Origin: Serinus canaria
Taxonomy: Eukaryota; Chordata; Aves; Passeriformes; Fringillidae
Assembly (NCBI RefSeq): GCF_022539315.1
Contig: NC_066342.1
Coordinates: forward strand, 13,575,402 to 13,639,401
Reading direction: 5' to 3'
Length of the DNA stretch: 64,000 nt
A program made the position numbers and the translations under genes. The notes below the pieces were generated by a model. That model ran no database searches. It saw nothing but the letters and a program-made list of their open reading frames with translations, and was not told the origin of the DNA. This document shows positions 36,881 to 47,891 of this stretch, in pieces. Each line of letters starts with the position of its first letter. Within the stretch, counting starts at the first letter, position 1.

Positions 36881-39362
36881 AGCAGTCACCACCTAAAATA
36901 GGTTTACATTATGAATAGCAAAAGCACTTCAGTAAGACTGACAACCATGGATAGAGCTACAAGAATGAATTTATAGAATGCATAATTCTCATCTTGCATT
37001 CATCACAGGTCATGTAAGGAGAAAACAATACTGTATAAAATACTTAAAAATATAAGTTATGAACATAACAGAGCAAAAACTTGATTTCTTAAAGGACCTT
37101 CCTGTTAAGTAACTTATTAAAAGAAAGACAGACTGATACTTTCAATCACTTATAGTTTCTCCATTACTGTTTGCAGCATGACATTCAAAACAATGCTAAT
37201 CTTTCAGTTGGCATGAACAGTAAGAAGAAACAGGCTTTTGCCTGAGTAGGACTAAAAGATACCTCAAACTTACCCAGGCACATATGGCACTTAATTTCAG
37301 AATTATAGCTGCTTTACAAAACTGCATTAGTCCACTAAATTATTTAATCATAGGCTGTGTCAAGTTTTATACTACTCACAATCAGATAAAACCCTACTAG
37401 TAACAGAGTTCAGTTAGGAATAAATCCTACATGTTAGGTAATGCACAACACAAAACACCCTTCTTATCCAGAAGCATTTACGTAATGTTTTTAAACTAAT
37501 TGTTATAATGCTGGTGTTTTAGGTCAGCTAAGAAAAAATTTCCTTGCTTTTATCAGTTTCAGTCAGCATGTTCCAGCACCTGGTGCTTCTGAGAAATTAT
37601 AAGCAAATGGTAAGTCAGTCTTTGGTTGTACAAAGTGAGACATTCTTTTAAACTGCCTAGATAAAGTACTACAAACAGTTTTGGAGATCAAGGTTTAATT
37701 TGTCTAAGGTATGACCTTACACAGGAATTCAGTGAAACCTACTAAGTAAATGGCAAATTGAAAGTTAAATCAAAAAAAATATAGTTAAAGCAAAGCTTAA
37801 CCAACAGACTGTAAGAAAAAAAAATCTTTTAAAATATCATATTGTATGCCATTTTACAAAAAAAAAAAAAAAAACAACAGCATATTGCAATTCACTGGGG
37901 GTTTTTGGTTCATTTTTTTAAAGGTAACTCTTGGTCAACAGGAAAAAAAGTTATCCAATTGTCAGGATTTCTGCCACATTGTGACTGATATCTCTGGACC
38001 AGTAGATGGGAAAAGGCATTTCTTTACAATTTTATATTATTCATCCAATTTCAAGAGTCATAAGGCAAAAAGATGTGTATGACACCCGACTAGATAGATA
38101 AAGGGTACAGAAAGCTCTCTGCTGGTAGGTGCTGGAAAATTTGAAAATTGCAAGGCTCTGAGTTGTTTTTTTCCTAATACCACTACCTTTTACACCATCC
38201 TACCATGTTTTAACCACTTGCTCTTTGAGCTAGGAACTTCAAAATCTAAGAAGATATACTGCACAGGTAACTTGAAGTACAGAGAACAGTTATGTAGATT
38301 GCTGTTAATATGAAATTCTGGTCTTGTACTATCTGCCTCAGTGGTTTAATACAGTCAGTTGGATAGAGGAACCCTCATGAGAAAAAAAAAGTTATTTCCA
38401 GCACACCAAGATATGTCATCAACTGTTTTAGAAAATAGACTGAAAGGCAACTAACATCATAATAAAATAATCAAATATTCTGAAAGACTATTTTTTAGGA
38501 ATTAGAAGGGACATTTTTTGTTTAAGTCAGCTCACCTGCCTGCCAGTGGCAGGGTTTTTTCAGCCTGTTTTTTCAAATTATACATTTGTCAGGTCATTTA
38601 GTAATATATAGACACACTCAACAGAAGCAGGATTAATGCTATGAAGTCTATCAAGAAAATTTCTGGCCAGTAACACCTCCCCAGTAACAGTACCTAAACA
38701 GGTGTGGCTGGATGAGCAATATCAAAATGAGATTTAAGAGAAGAAACATTGTAAAACTAGGAAATTATTAGAGGATTTCAGATTCCACCAGTGTTTTTAT
38801 CAGTTAAACTCTTGCATTTGACAACCTATTTGGCAACATGATTTAAAACAAACAAGCATATACCTCTACGTTTTCCACTTCAAACATGAAACAAGGGAAG
38901 GGAGAAATATATAATCCAGAATGGGCTCTTCAGTCAATACATCATGATTATGTACAGCAGCACTATCACATATTTTAATCTACTTTTTAAAGACTGTCCT
39001 TTTCATAGATAAAAATTAAACTGCAGTGTTAAGGAGGGTTCTTACCACAAAAAATAAATAAAACTTGATAGACAGGTTTTATTAATCAAAGAAAAACATT
39101 TTCCTTACTTTTCCAGTTCTAGAGAGTCAGAAGCTTGTGGCCCTTTTTATCAACTATTTCTCACTACAATTCAACAGTGTTGAATAAACTATATCTATAC
39201 AATTCTAATAAATTTCAAAACTTATGCTCTACCTGTTGTGGAGAAAGCATGATTTTTTCAGTAAACAAACTGACTAAACAAAGTAAGTATTCAAAAAATT
39301 AGAATGACTAAGCATGGTCACTCCTAATATGAACCTATACTCTGAAAAGAGAGAATTCATGT
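36881..39362. other. Intron 1 sequence, nothing recognised
   Basis: AT-rich with an A run at 37858-37875. No ORF or repeat family identified. Confidence 0.5.
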
Positions 39363-39850
39363 TGTACTGGGTTTAGCTGGGATAAACTTCAGCTTCTTCA
39401 TAGTTGCTGCTGTGGGTCTGTGTTTGGGTTTGTGCTAAACACAGAGTTGATAATACAGAGATGATTTTTGTTATTTCTGAGCTTGCACAGAGCCAAGACC
39501 TTTTCTGCTCCTCATACGGCCACACTGGGGAGGGTGCTGGGGGTGTGTAGGAGGTTGGGAAGGGACACAGCTAGGAGACCCCCAACTGACCAAAGGGATA
39601 TTTCAGACCATGTAACATCGTGCTCAGCAATAACAGTAGAGGGGAGATTGTTGCAGGGCTGCTACTCAGGGACTGGCTGGGCATCAGTCAGTTGGTGGCA
39701 AGCAATTGTTTCCATTTGCATCACTTGTTTTCCTCGGGTTTTACTTTCCTCTCTGATTTTGGGGCTCCCCCCCCACTTTTACCCTTCCAATTCTACCCCA
39801 TCACACTGAAGGGGGGAGAAAAGCAGTTGTGGTGCTTAGTTGCCATGACA
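39363..39850 (+). mobile_element. Solo LTR, 488 bp, ERVL-like
   Basis: It starts TGTACTGGGTTTAGCTGGGA and ends GTTGCCATGACA. Internal words (GTTTGGGTTTGTGCTAAACA, GACCAAAGGGATATTTCAGA, CACTTGTTTTCCTCGGGTTT) parallel the 20477-21052 LTR read on its minus strand, so they are related families in opposite orientations. No clear flanking duplication. Confidence 0.75.
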
Positions 39851-41100
39851 TGGTATCCACAAAAGCTTATATTAATGGGTTTTATGCTTTCCAAGTATTA
39901 TGCTGACAAAATTTTATAACTAAACTGCCAATTTTACAATACAAGAAATTAGAAAATTCAGCTATAAAGCTATACTTTGTTGACTGCCATAATTTCCCTA
40001 GCTGGCCTTGATATAATCACTGTACATATAGTATTTTTTTAAGCTTAAGGAAACTTAGGGGTACTAGTCTTGAAGATAGGAAGCTGTACAATCATGTGAC
40101 TACTGCCATCATACAAATCTAACAAAAGAAGCACAATGGATAGGGTTATGGATGAGAGGTGACAAAATGAACTATTAGCATCTTAACCCTCTGTCCTGCA
40201 TTTTCTAAATTCACATCTGGTAAACAGAGAATTTCTGTTTGCTAAAGAGATATCCAAAAAAATCCACATTAGACCCAAGATGACTGAACCTCCTCCACAA
40301 GTCATAGCCATCTTCTTAGTATACCTGCTTATTTACCAAAATTTAAAATAATCCATGAGATCAAAGCTGTCTAAGGCTCTCTGAAGGAGACTGTGATAGA
40401 AGCTATAAAATAACATGTAAGACAAGAAGCACATACAAGATCTGTAAGAGATCTAACGGCTACTATCGTATATATGTACAAAAGAAAAATAATTTGATAG
40501 ACAGAAATTTAAGAACATTATTCAAATTACATTACAGCATATAAAGCCCTTATAAATAAAGTACAAGGGAAAGACACTGGTAAAAATTCCACTTCCCTCA
40601 CCATTAATGCTAGAGAGAAAGGATTTATGTAGATCCTGACCATCAGACAGATGTTCATTAAACTGAATAAGAATTTTTTAAATTAGAAAGTTTCACTGAA
40701 AACTGTCAATTGTCAAAGTGGACATAGCTTAGAAAATGTTTCCATTTAAACAGACTTTATTTTGAAATAACAGAACTAAGGCATTTCAGCTTTACACCAT
40801 TAAATATTTCTAAAATGAAACACTAGTTAAAATCAAAGTGTGCTAGACCTTAAATTAGAAGGCATTTTCTTCCATCAATATCACTATGTTGTTTTCAAAT
40901 GTCAATCTAAATATTTTTTCTGACATAACTTTTCAGGAAATTTCATCAGAGAGGCCATGCGTTGTTTTTCTTTTTCTGTGGAGCAGAATATCATTGAAAA
41001 CCATACAAAATATCCTACAGAGAGAAGGTTCACACTATTTACAGTATTGCTATAAGTAAACACAAATAAGCAAACAAAACAACATATTCATAAATGCTAA
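39851..41100. other. Intron 1 sequence, nothing recognised
   Basis: AT-rich stretch with no ORF or repeat that I recognise. Confidence 0.5.
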
Positions 41101-41102
41101 TG

Positions 41103-41510
41103 ATAGAATAGAATCGAAGAAATATCAAGGTTGGAAGAGACCTGTAAGATCATCAAAGTCCAACTGCCTACCCAGCATTACCACTGTAACCATTAAACCA
41201 CATCACCCAGCACCAGATCCAGACATCTCTAAAACACCTCCAGGGATGGTGACTCCACCACCTCCCTGAGCCACCTATTTCAATGCCTGAACACCCAAAC
41301 AGGGAAAACATTGTTCTGATATCTAATATGAATCTTCCCTGTCTCAGCTTAAGGTCACTTCCTCTGATCCTCTCATCATAGGCTTGGCAGAAGATACTGG
41401 CCCCACCTCACTAAAACCTCCTGTCAGAGAGTTGTAGAGAGCAATGAAGTCCCCCCTGAGCCTCCTTTCCTCCAGACTAAACAAATCCAGCTCCATACTT
41501 CCCCAAAATC
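41103..41510 (-). mobile_element. CR1 LINE 3' end
   Basis: On the minus strand it runs from [20 protein letters not shown], the ORF2 C terminus, through 3'UTR phrases (GGAGGTGGTGGAGTCACCAT, GATCTTACAGGTCTCTTCCA) to ATTCTATTCTATC. It is 5' truncated and in tandem with the next CR1 fragment in the same orientation. Confidence 0.85.
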
Positions 41511-41586
41511 CAAGGAAATAAGAGATGTAGTGAAACAAAAAGATACTTGCAGAGCTATACTATTTGCTCTATTATACTAAACTTTC

Positions 41587-42015
41587 ATAGCATCATAGAA
41601 TGGTTTGGGTTGGAAGGGACCTTCAGGACCATCTCATCCCAACCCCCCTGCCAGGGGCAGGGACACCTTCCACTAGACCAGGTTGCTCCAAGCCCCATCC
41701 AACCTGGCCTTGAACACTTCCAGGGATGGGGCAGCCACAGCATCTCTGGGCAACTTGTGCCAGGGCCTCAGCACCCTCACAGCCAAAGATTTCTTCCTAA
41801 TATCCCATCTAAACCTCTACTCTTTCATTATAAAACCATTCTCCATTGTCTTGTCACTCCATGCCCTTGTAAAGAGTTCCTTTACAGCTTTCTTTTCAGC
41901 CCCCTTCAGGCACTGGAAGGTGCTCTAAGGTCTCCTTTGAGCTGTCTCCAGTCTGAACAGCCCCAACTATCTCAGCCTGTCTTCACAGGAGAAGGGCTCT
42001 ATCTCTCTAATTATC
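41587..42015 (-). mobile_element. CR1 LINE 3' end
   Basis: The left end is CATCATAGAATGG (terminal repeat reversed), followed by GGTTGGAAGGGACCTTCAGG and AAGCCCCATCCAACCTGGCC, standard CR1 3'UTR on the minus strand. The right part has AGACAGGCTGAGATAGTTGG. A different subfamily from the neighbour at 41.1 kb; most like the piece at 56.13-56.66 kb. Confidence 0.87.
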
Positions 42016-42030
42016 ATAATTGTTAATATC

Positions 42031-42551
42031 TGCCAACCAGCTAAAGCATTTCTCAAGATCTATTTTAAAAACAGACTTTGAAAGTCAGTATTTCTAAATA
42101 ATTTTAAAATATTTTTTTATTTTAAAAATGCGATACTGTAAAACAAACTGTAATTATGGCAAATCATCAAACATGTCTCCTCAGAAATCAAGTTTTCTCC
42201 CACAAACTTGCCCACCTCACCTAAGCTGAAATATGTCCATTTTTTGCAAGGTAAGAAAGGGACTAAAGTCTTTCCATCTTGTTCACGTCACACACTTGCA
42301 AAGCTCTCATTTGCTAATCTGTAATAACACACAAACCAGAGAAAGACAGCCTGATTTATATTCCACCCAACCAACCTCTTCTGTCAATGCTCCAAAGTAA
42401 AACAGAACAAAAATTTTATTCCCCCCCACCACCAGAGAGGTCTCTCATGATGTGGCTTCTTCATTGCCTTATGTGAGTTAATGATTAAACCGCCGATTTC
42501 AAAATATAGGAGGGAGAGATGAGTAAGACTTGACTAATGAAAAAGGATTAA
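42031..42551. other. Intron 1 sequence flanking the provirus
   Basis: AT-rich, unique-looking DNA ending in the A-rich target of the provirus. Confidence 0.5.
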
Positions 42552-42557
42552 AAAAAC

Positions 42558-43262
42558 TGTTGTGGTGTGTGTTCAGTTCCCAATTGAGTTATCTCCCTGG
42601 TTTTGTATTGTCCCCCCCGTTTTGTGATGCTTCCCCCAGTTACAACCCTATACCCAGTTCGATGGTTCAGTCCTGGTTCCCCCTTTCCCTTGAATGGTGT
42701 CCTCCCTGTCCGGGCTCGCTGCCAAGCCCTTGTCTCCACCCCTGTTCCCCTGGCAACTGCCCCTTTCCGTTATATTTTCCCCTCCTCCAGAGCCCTGTTC
42801 ATCTCCTGAAACCCCCCCATCCTTCCAGAAACTTCTCCCTTCCACAGGGGGTGATTGGGCAGGTGCCCCCAGCCCCTCCTTTGTTCGTGTATCACTTGTT
42901 GCCACCGGTGTCAGTCATGTTGAATTCCCCTCCTCAGTTTCTCCCGATTGGTTCTTGTAAACCCCTTTATATACTGCTTCTCCCCCTTTTGTCCTCGTCT
43001 TTTCCCGCCTGGACACAGTGGAGATACATTAAAACCACTAGACTACACCGGGCGTGTTAAGACCCTCTTTTCTCTCCGGCTTCTCCACCTTGCCGCTCTT
43101 TTCGATACTGTTGCTGCTTCCTGCCGAGGCGCAGCCCGGACGTCCCTGACGGATCCGGGTAGTGCCCCCCGCTGCTAGCTGCTGCTGTGCTCCGAGCTAG
43201 CCACGGCCGCCTTCCCCCCCGCTCAGAGGGGAGTGAAGTGCATTCGACGCAGCAGCTCGGCA
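42558..43262 (+). repeat. 5' LTR of the provirus, 705 bp
   Basis: Starts TGTTGTGGTGTGTGTTCAGT and ends GCAGCAGCTCGGCA. TATA box TTTATATA at 42966-42973 and ATTAAA at 43028-43033, so R is short. The U5 part after 43050 is CpG-rich. Confidence 0.95.
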
Positions 43263-43265
43263 GTT

Positions 43266-43283
43266 TGGCGCCCACCGTGCGGC
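43266..43283 (+). other. Primer binding site, lysine-tRNA type
   Basis: TGGCGCCCACCGTGCGGC begins three bases after the 5' LTR. It differs at two positions from the 18-base site complementary to tRNA-Lys(1,2) used by several betaretroviruses. Confidence 0.8.
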
Positions 43284-43524
43284 GAGAGACCCCCTCGCCC
43301 CGCGGCAGGAGTCAGCAGCCTCGAGAGGAGTTTCGCCTCCTCTTCGTCATCTGCCGCTTGCTCCGTGGTCGTTAAACTACCCTGCCTCGGGAGCAGACCC
43401 CTTTTTTGGGGTAGGGCTCCGGACAGGGATCGGATCGACACCACTCCCCGCACCCAGGAGCCGATCCGGATAGAAGCCGCGGACTTCGGAGTTTTTTTTT
43501 TCCCCGCTTTCCCCGCTAGTCAGG

Positions 43525-43530
43525 GTGAGT
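43525..43530 (+). promoter_or_regulatory. Leader 5' splice donor
   Basis: CAGG|GTGAGT lies about 180 bases before the gag ATG. It has the position and strength expected of the major retroviral donor for subgenomic RNA. Confidence 0.65.
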
Positions 43531-43702
43531 AACTCCAGCTTCCCAACTTCGAGAGTTCCCCCCCCCCGCCTTATCTCCCGGTTTCACCCGGTCGAGTCGA
43601 GGTTTCGCCCTGGGCTCGGTGAGGTTGGGGCTAGCGGTTGGGGTTTTTTGTTAGCGTTTTTTTTTTTCGTTTCACTCCGAAGGTTCGTTTTTGCGGGCAG
43701 AG

Positions 43703-44359
43703 ATGGGTTGCAAACTCTCTGTCCCCCAGAAAGAGTTTATTACCAAGTTGTGGGTACCCTTGTAGAGAGAAAAGTTAAAATTGTTAAGCGGAGTTAAAAG
43801 ATTTAATCATATGGTTGTTCATTCAATTTCCAGAGATCTCCCCGATTTAGTTAATGAAATAAAATTCTGGAATTCAGTTGGAGACAAATTAGCACAATTC
43901 GAATCTAAAGGGAGATCAAAAAACAAAAAATTAATTTATTGGACCTTCCAAATCATTACAGCTCTTAGAGAAAAACAGAAATTGAAAAAACAACCACCCC
44001 CCCATTCGTGTTCTCCCTACCCTCGTGTTCGAGACCCTTGTCCCACCCCTTCTCTCCCTGAGAATAGCAGAACCCTTAGGAGAGCAGCCCGCAAGAGCAC
44101 CGCGCCGGCTTCCTACCACCCCCCGGGCTCTCCTCAGGGTTCCCTGACCCCCCGCCTCCAAAGTCCTGGCCAGACTTCGGAGAGCTCTCTCCAATCCCCC
44201 GATTCCTTTTCCCCCGAGTCCCCAGTTGTACATCCCAAGTTAGATTTGCAGTTTCAGAGGGCAGCAGCCCCCAGACCTCTTCACAAAATGGCTCCCATGG
44301 AGCCCAAATGGCGGCGACCGCATGGCTTTTCCCGCCATCAGTTTTTCTTCTCCCCATAA
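43703..44359 (+). pseudogene. Gag, matrix and proline-rich part, interrupted
   Basis: The ATG at 43703 opens MGCKLSVPQKEF, with Gly at position 2 as for a myristoylated matrix protein that targets the membrane. An in-frame TAG at 43763-43765 (codon 21) stops it. The same frame resumes with a basic, helical matrix-like stretch (NEIKFWNSVGDKLAQF, then KNKKLIYWTFQI) and a Pro/Ser-rich segment until a stop at 44357-44359. The continuation of Gag is in another frame, so a frameshift lies near 44300. The product would be an assembly protein if intact; this copy is broken. Confidence 0.8.
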
Positions 44360-45636
44360 TCCTTTCCTTTCTCCCGCCAACCCTTTCTCCTCCCCTTCCC
44401 CTTCCTATAACCCCCGCCCCTAATTATGTTAATTCTTCTCCAATCCCCCCGCCTTCCTACACGCCCCTTTCCCCTCCTCCTTCCCAAGCCCCGCCTTTTG
44501 AACACGCCCCTCAGGCGGAGCCAACTCCATCAGCTCCACCTCCTAGCTCCGCCCTGGTTCCCACACCTGGCCCCTCCCCTTGGCTTCCGGGTTCCCACGC
44601 CCCGCCTCCCAGTTCCCACGCCCCGACTTCCGGGGGTGGAGATCAAGATGATTCGGATTTTACTGTGCCATCTTTAATAACTGCCGCTCCTGTTTCTTAC
44701 CACCAAGAAAGCGTAGGGCCCTCCCGAGCGCAATGGACCCCATTCCCCCATTCCACCATTAGGGAGTTGTGCAAGCCCAAAGAGAGTTTTCCCGGGAGAG
44801 TGAATACTTCCGGGAACTCCTTCGGGCCTCTTTATTAGAATCTGATGTTTGTACCCGCCGACTTGCGGACGCTTTTTTCATGCCTCCTCAACCCCACCGA
44901 ATTCTTAGTGTGGGAGGAGGCATGGAAAAAAGGAATCAGGGACATTCTTCCACAATTGTGGGAGAATCCCCAAACTGCCACAACCCTCGGTGGTGAAACG
45001 GTTTACACCGACCTATTAGTCGGTCTTGGGAATTGGGCCGACGGAGCTTTTCAAGCAAGAGATATCCCCCGTCAAGCGCTTCGGGAGAGAGCAAGGATGG
45101 CTGAACGGGCATTCTTAGTGCTCCGCCCTACTGCCCAGGAGCCCACTTTCACCAAAATTCATCAGGGGCCAATGGAACCTTTCATTGTTTTTGTCGAGCG
45201 TCTCCGCAGGGCAATCGACCATCAAGTCCAAGCGGAGAGCGCTCGACTCGGGATCCTAACAGAATTGGCTAATGCCAATGCTAACGCTGTCTGCAAAGCA
45301 GTCATCCTCAGCCTTCCCGTCGATCCTCCTCCAACCATCCAATCAATGATCGAAGAGTGCCAGAAAAAGGCACCATCCCTCGCCAAGGAGGATCCAAAAA
45401 CTCCACCTCCAAGCTGTCGCGTGTTATTCGGAGAAACAACAAATTTCGACAGCGATGTGATGGCCGCCCAGCAGCAGCCGACGTCACCCAAAAGCAAGAA
45501 GCCAAGTCATGGACAGTGCCACCTGTGTGGCGATCCAAGCCATTGGATGCCTGATTGCCCCCTGCGAAACCAATTTTATGAATTCAAGAGGAGGCAGGCA
45601 GCATCACAGCGGGGAATGAACCGCCAAAAAAACTGA
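44308..45636 (+). pseudogene. Gag, late domain, capsid and nucleocapsid part, one stop
   Basis: This frame carries a Pro-rich region with PPSY (44449-44460), a PPxY late-budding motif. A TAG stop follows at 44836-44838, then capsid. The major homology region is visible near 45157 (HQGPMEPF, then FVERLRRAI). Nucleocapsid has one zinc knuckle, CHLC-4-H-4-C, at 45517-45558. The frame ends at TGA 45634-45636 immediately after the slippery site. A start for this part is not expected, since it is the shifted continuation of Gag. The capsid-nucleocapsid stretch of about 265 codons is otherwise open, which supports a young age. Confidence 0.88.
45627..45633 (+). promoter_or_regulatory. -1 ribosomal frameshift site, A AAA AAC
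   Basis: Read in the gag frame the heptamer is A AAA AAC followed at once by TGA, the classic X XXY YYZ form used at the betaretroviral gag-pro junction. A hairpin with arms GCGCA (45644-45648) and TGCGC (45658-45662) lies 10 bases downstream. The -1 frame stays open into pro for about 50 codons. Confidence 0.85.
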
Positions 45637-46603
45637 ATTATGAGCGCATCCCCTCCGTGCGCAAGGATAAAATATGGCGGGAAGTAACATCATTAAAGGG
45701 GGGAATTCAGGGAGGGGACCCCAATCCCACACCTCTACCCTTTCAAACTTTCCGGACACGACACTTTCACCTAATCAAACTTTACCAATTTTGACAACTC
45801 CTCTTTGTGCCCTCCCCCACAGGTTGCGTCTCGCGGAGTCCATTACCATTGCAGACTCCAGTGCCAGCCCGCGATGGTCGAGTTCCAGGCACCAGTACCT
45901 GGCATCAACGCGGATGTAAGTGTGTTGTCGTAGGAGACACAAAATTCACTCCCCCGGAATCTCCATTATTCCGGGGTGCTGCCGTCCCTCACAAATAAGT
46001 TTCTCCATAAGTATTATGTGTGTCCATCCACCCATCGTTCTGCCCAAGGCCAGATTATCGCTCAAGTTATTCCAATTTTCGAGCAGTGTGAGCGAGAACG
46101 CCATGACATTTCATCCCCTTTATTTAATGTTAACTGGTGTCAAACCCTAAGCCACGAAAACCTCGGCTCACCTGCCGTCTTTCTAAGAATGGGCAGTCGA
46201 CTAGGGTGAATGGCATGCTTGACACGGGGCAGATGTGACGATCATTCCCGCAAGGGAATGGCCGTCACAATGGGAATTGCAAAGCGCAGCTGGGCGAATC
46301 CAAGGCGTAGGGGGTTTTCAATTGGCAAAACAATCAAAGAGCGTAGTACAAATTATGGGGCCAAATGGGCAATTAGCTTCAGTCCGTCCATTTGTCTTAG
46401 ATTATGCGGAACCCCTGTGGGGGAGAGATGTTTTGGCCCATGGGGAGCCAAAATCGACCTGCCCAACGCTCCCAAGGTTTTTCAGTAGTGGCCACTGGAG
46501 AGCGCCCTACCCACAAATTGACCTGGAAATCCGACAAACCTATTTGGGTAGAGCAGTGGCCGCTCAACAAACAAAAACTAAAGGCGCTCTCGGAGATTGT
46601 TGA
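45633..46603 (+). pseudogene. Pro: possible dUTPase remnant and aspartic protease, frameshifted
   Basis: After the -1 slip the frame is open to about 45792. Next come scattered short frames with words reminiscent of the last dUTPase motif (IVLPK in one frame, QGQIIAQVIPI in another, near 46040-46070), as in betaretroviruses where dUTPase precedes protease; this is a weak call. The protease active site is at 46215-46235: LDTG is read in one frame, but the run of four G at 46226-46229 is followed by a -1 base shift, so the rest of the site (VTII, then the protease body to about 46480) is in another frame. The enzyme, which would mature Gag, cannot be made from this copy. Confidence 0.7.
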
Positions 46604-47886
46604 GGAGCAGCTAAAAAAGGGTAACATCATGGAGTCCATGTCCCCGTGGAACTCCCCTGTCTTTGTAATCAAAAAACCAAACAAGGACAAATGGCGGCTC
46701 CTCCACGAACTCCGCCAAATTAATGACATCATCGAAGATATGGGCGCTCTCCAACCAGGGATGCCGTCCCCAACCATGCTTCCCCAAATTTGGAATTTAG
46801 CCGTCTTGGACATCAAAGACTGTTTTTTCCAAATTCCCCTACACCCAGATGACGCCGCGCGCTTCGCCTTCACGGTTCCTGCCATCAACCGTGAAGCCCC
46901 AGCAAAGAGGTACCACTGGCGAGTCTTGCCTCAAGGCATGAAAAATTCACCAGTGAATTGCCAGCGGTACGTCTCTTCCCTGCTGTCCCCTGTCCGTGAG
47001 GCAGCAAAAAATTCAATCATACTACATTACATGGACGACATCTTAGTTTGTGCTCCAAACGACGATACACTTACCCATGCCCTTGCCCTGACAACCGATG
47101 TGTTGACTTCTGCAGGTTCGAGCTTCAGGAAAGTAAGATCCAAAAGATGCCACCCTGGAAGTACCTTGGTCTGGAAATCACTAAGCGGACCATTGTTCCG
47201 CAAAAATTGGCTATCAACCCAAAAGTGTCCACATTAGCGGAGGCCCAGCAACTGTGTGGAGCTTTGAACTGGGTGAGACCTTGGCTAGGCATTCCAACAG
47301 AAGACCTAGCCCCCCTTTTCAATCTTTTGAAAGGGGGAGAAGAGCTTGGCTCTCTAAGGACCCTTACCCCAGAGGCTGCAGCGCCTTAGAAAAGGTACAG
47401 CGAACCATCTCGCAGAGACAGGCACACAGATACCACCCAGACTTGCCATTCAAATTTATCATCTTGGGAAGTTTGCCACACCTTTATGGGTTGATTTTTC
47501 AGTGGGACGAAACAGCTAAAACATCTGAGGACCCTGGTTCGAGGGACCCCCTCTTAATCATAGAGTGGGTGTTCCTCAGCCACCACAGGTCCAAAAGAAT
47601 GACACGGCCACAAGAGCTGATGGCTGAGTTGATCCGGAAGGCTCGCTTCCGGATCCGGGAACTTGCCGGTGTCGACTTCACTTGCATACACATTCCCATC
47701 CAATTAAAATCGGGCCAGTTGACCAAGGCCATGTTGGAACATCTCCTCATGGAGAATGAAGCCCTCCAATTTGCTCTGGATTCTTACACCGGACAAATCT
47801 CAATTCATAAACAAAAACACAAACTATTTAATCAGGACAATCAGTTCAAGTTTTCTCTAAAAGAATTCAGAGCCGGAAGCCCTTAA
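46404..47886 (+). pseudogene. Pol: reverse transcriptase and connection domain, several frameshifts
   Basis: The RT begins around [17 protein letters not shown]. It shows the fingers/palm words [10 protein letters not shown] and [19 protein letters not shown] (first catalytic Asp), then LPQGMKNSP and YMDD (47028-47039, the other two catalytic Asp). YMDD is typical of retroviral RT. The frame shifts near 47115-47125 into the thumb ([21 protein letters not shown]) and again near 47382 into the connection domain (ALEKVQRTISQ, then LLIIEWVFLSH). That frame ends at TAA 47884-47886. Catalytic residues are kept but the chain is broken at least twice. Confidence 0.9.
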
Positions 47887-47891
47887 AAGCC

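Noticed and set aside
42530..43060. 176-codon frame, repeated at 49610-50104 and 49747-50265
   Set aside because: They are chance frames through the C-rich U3 of the two proviral LTRs.
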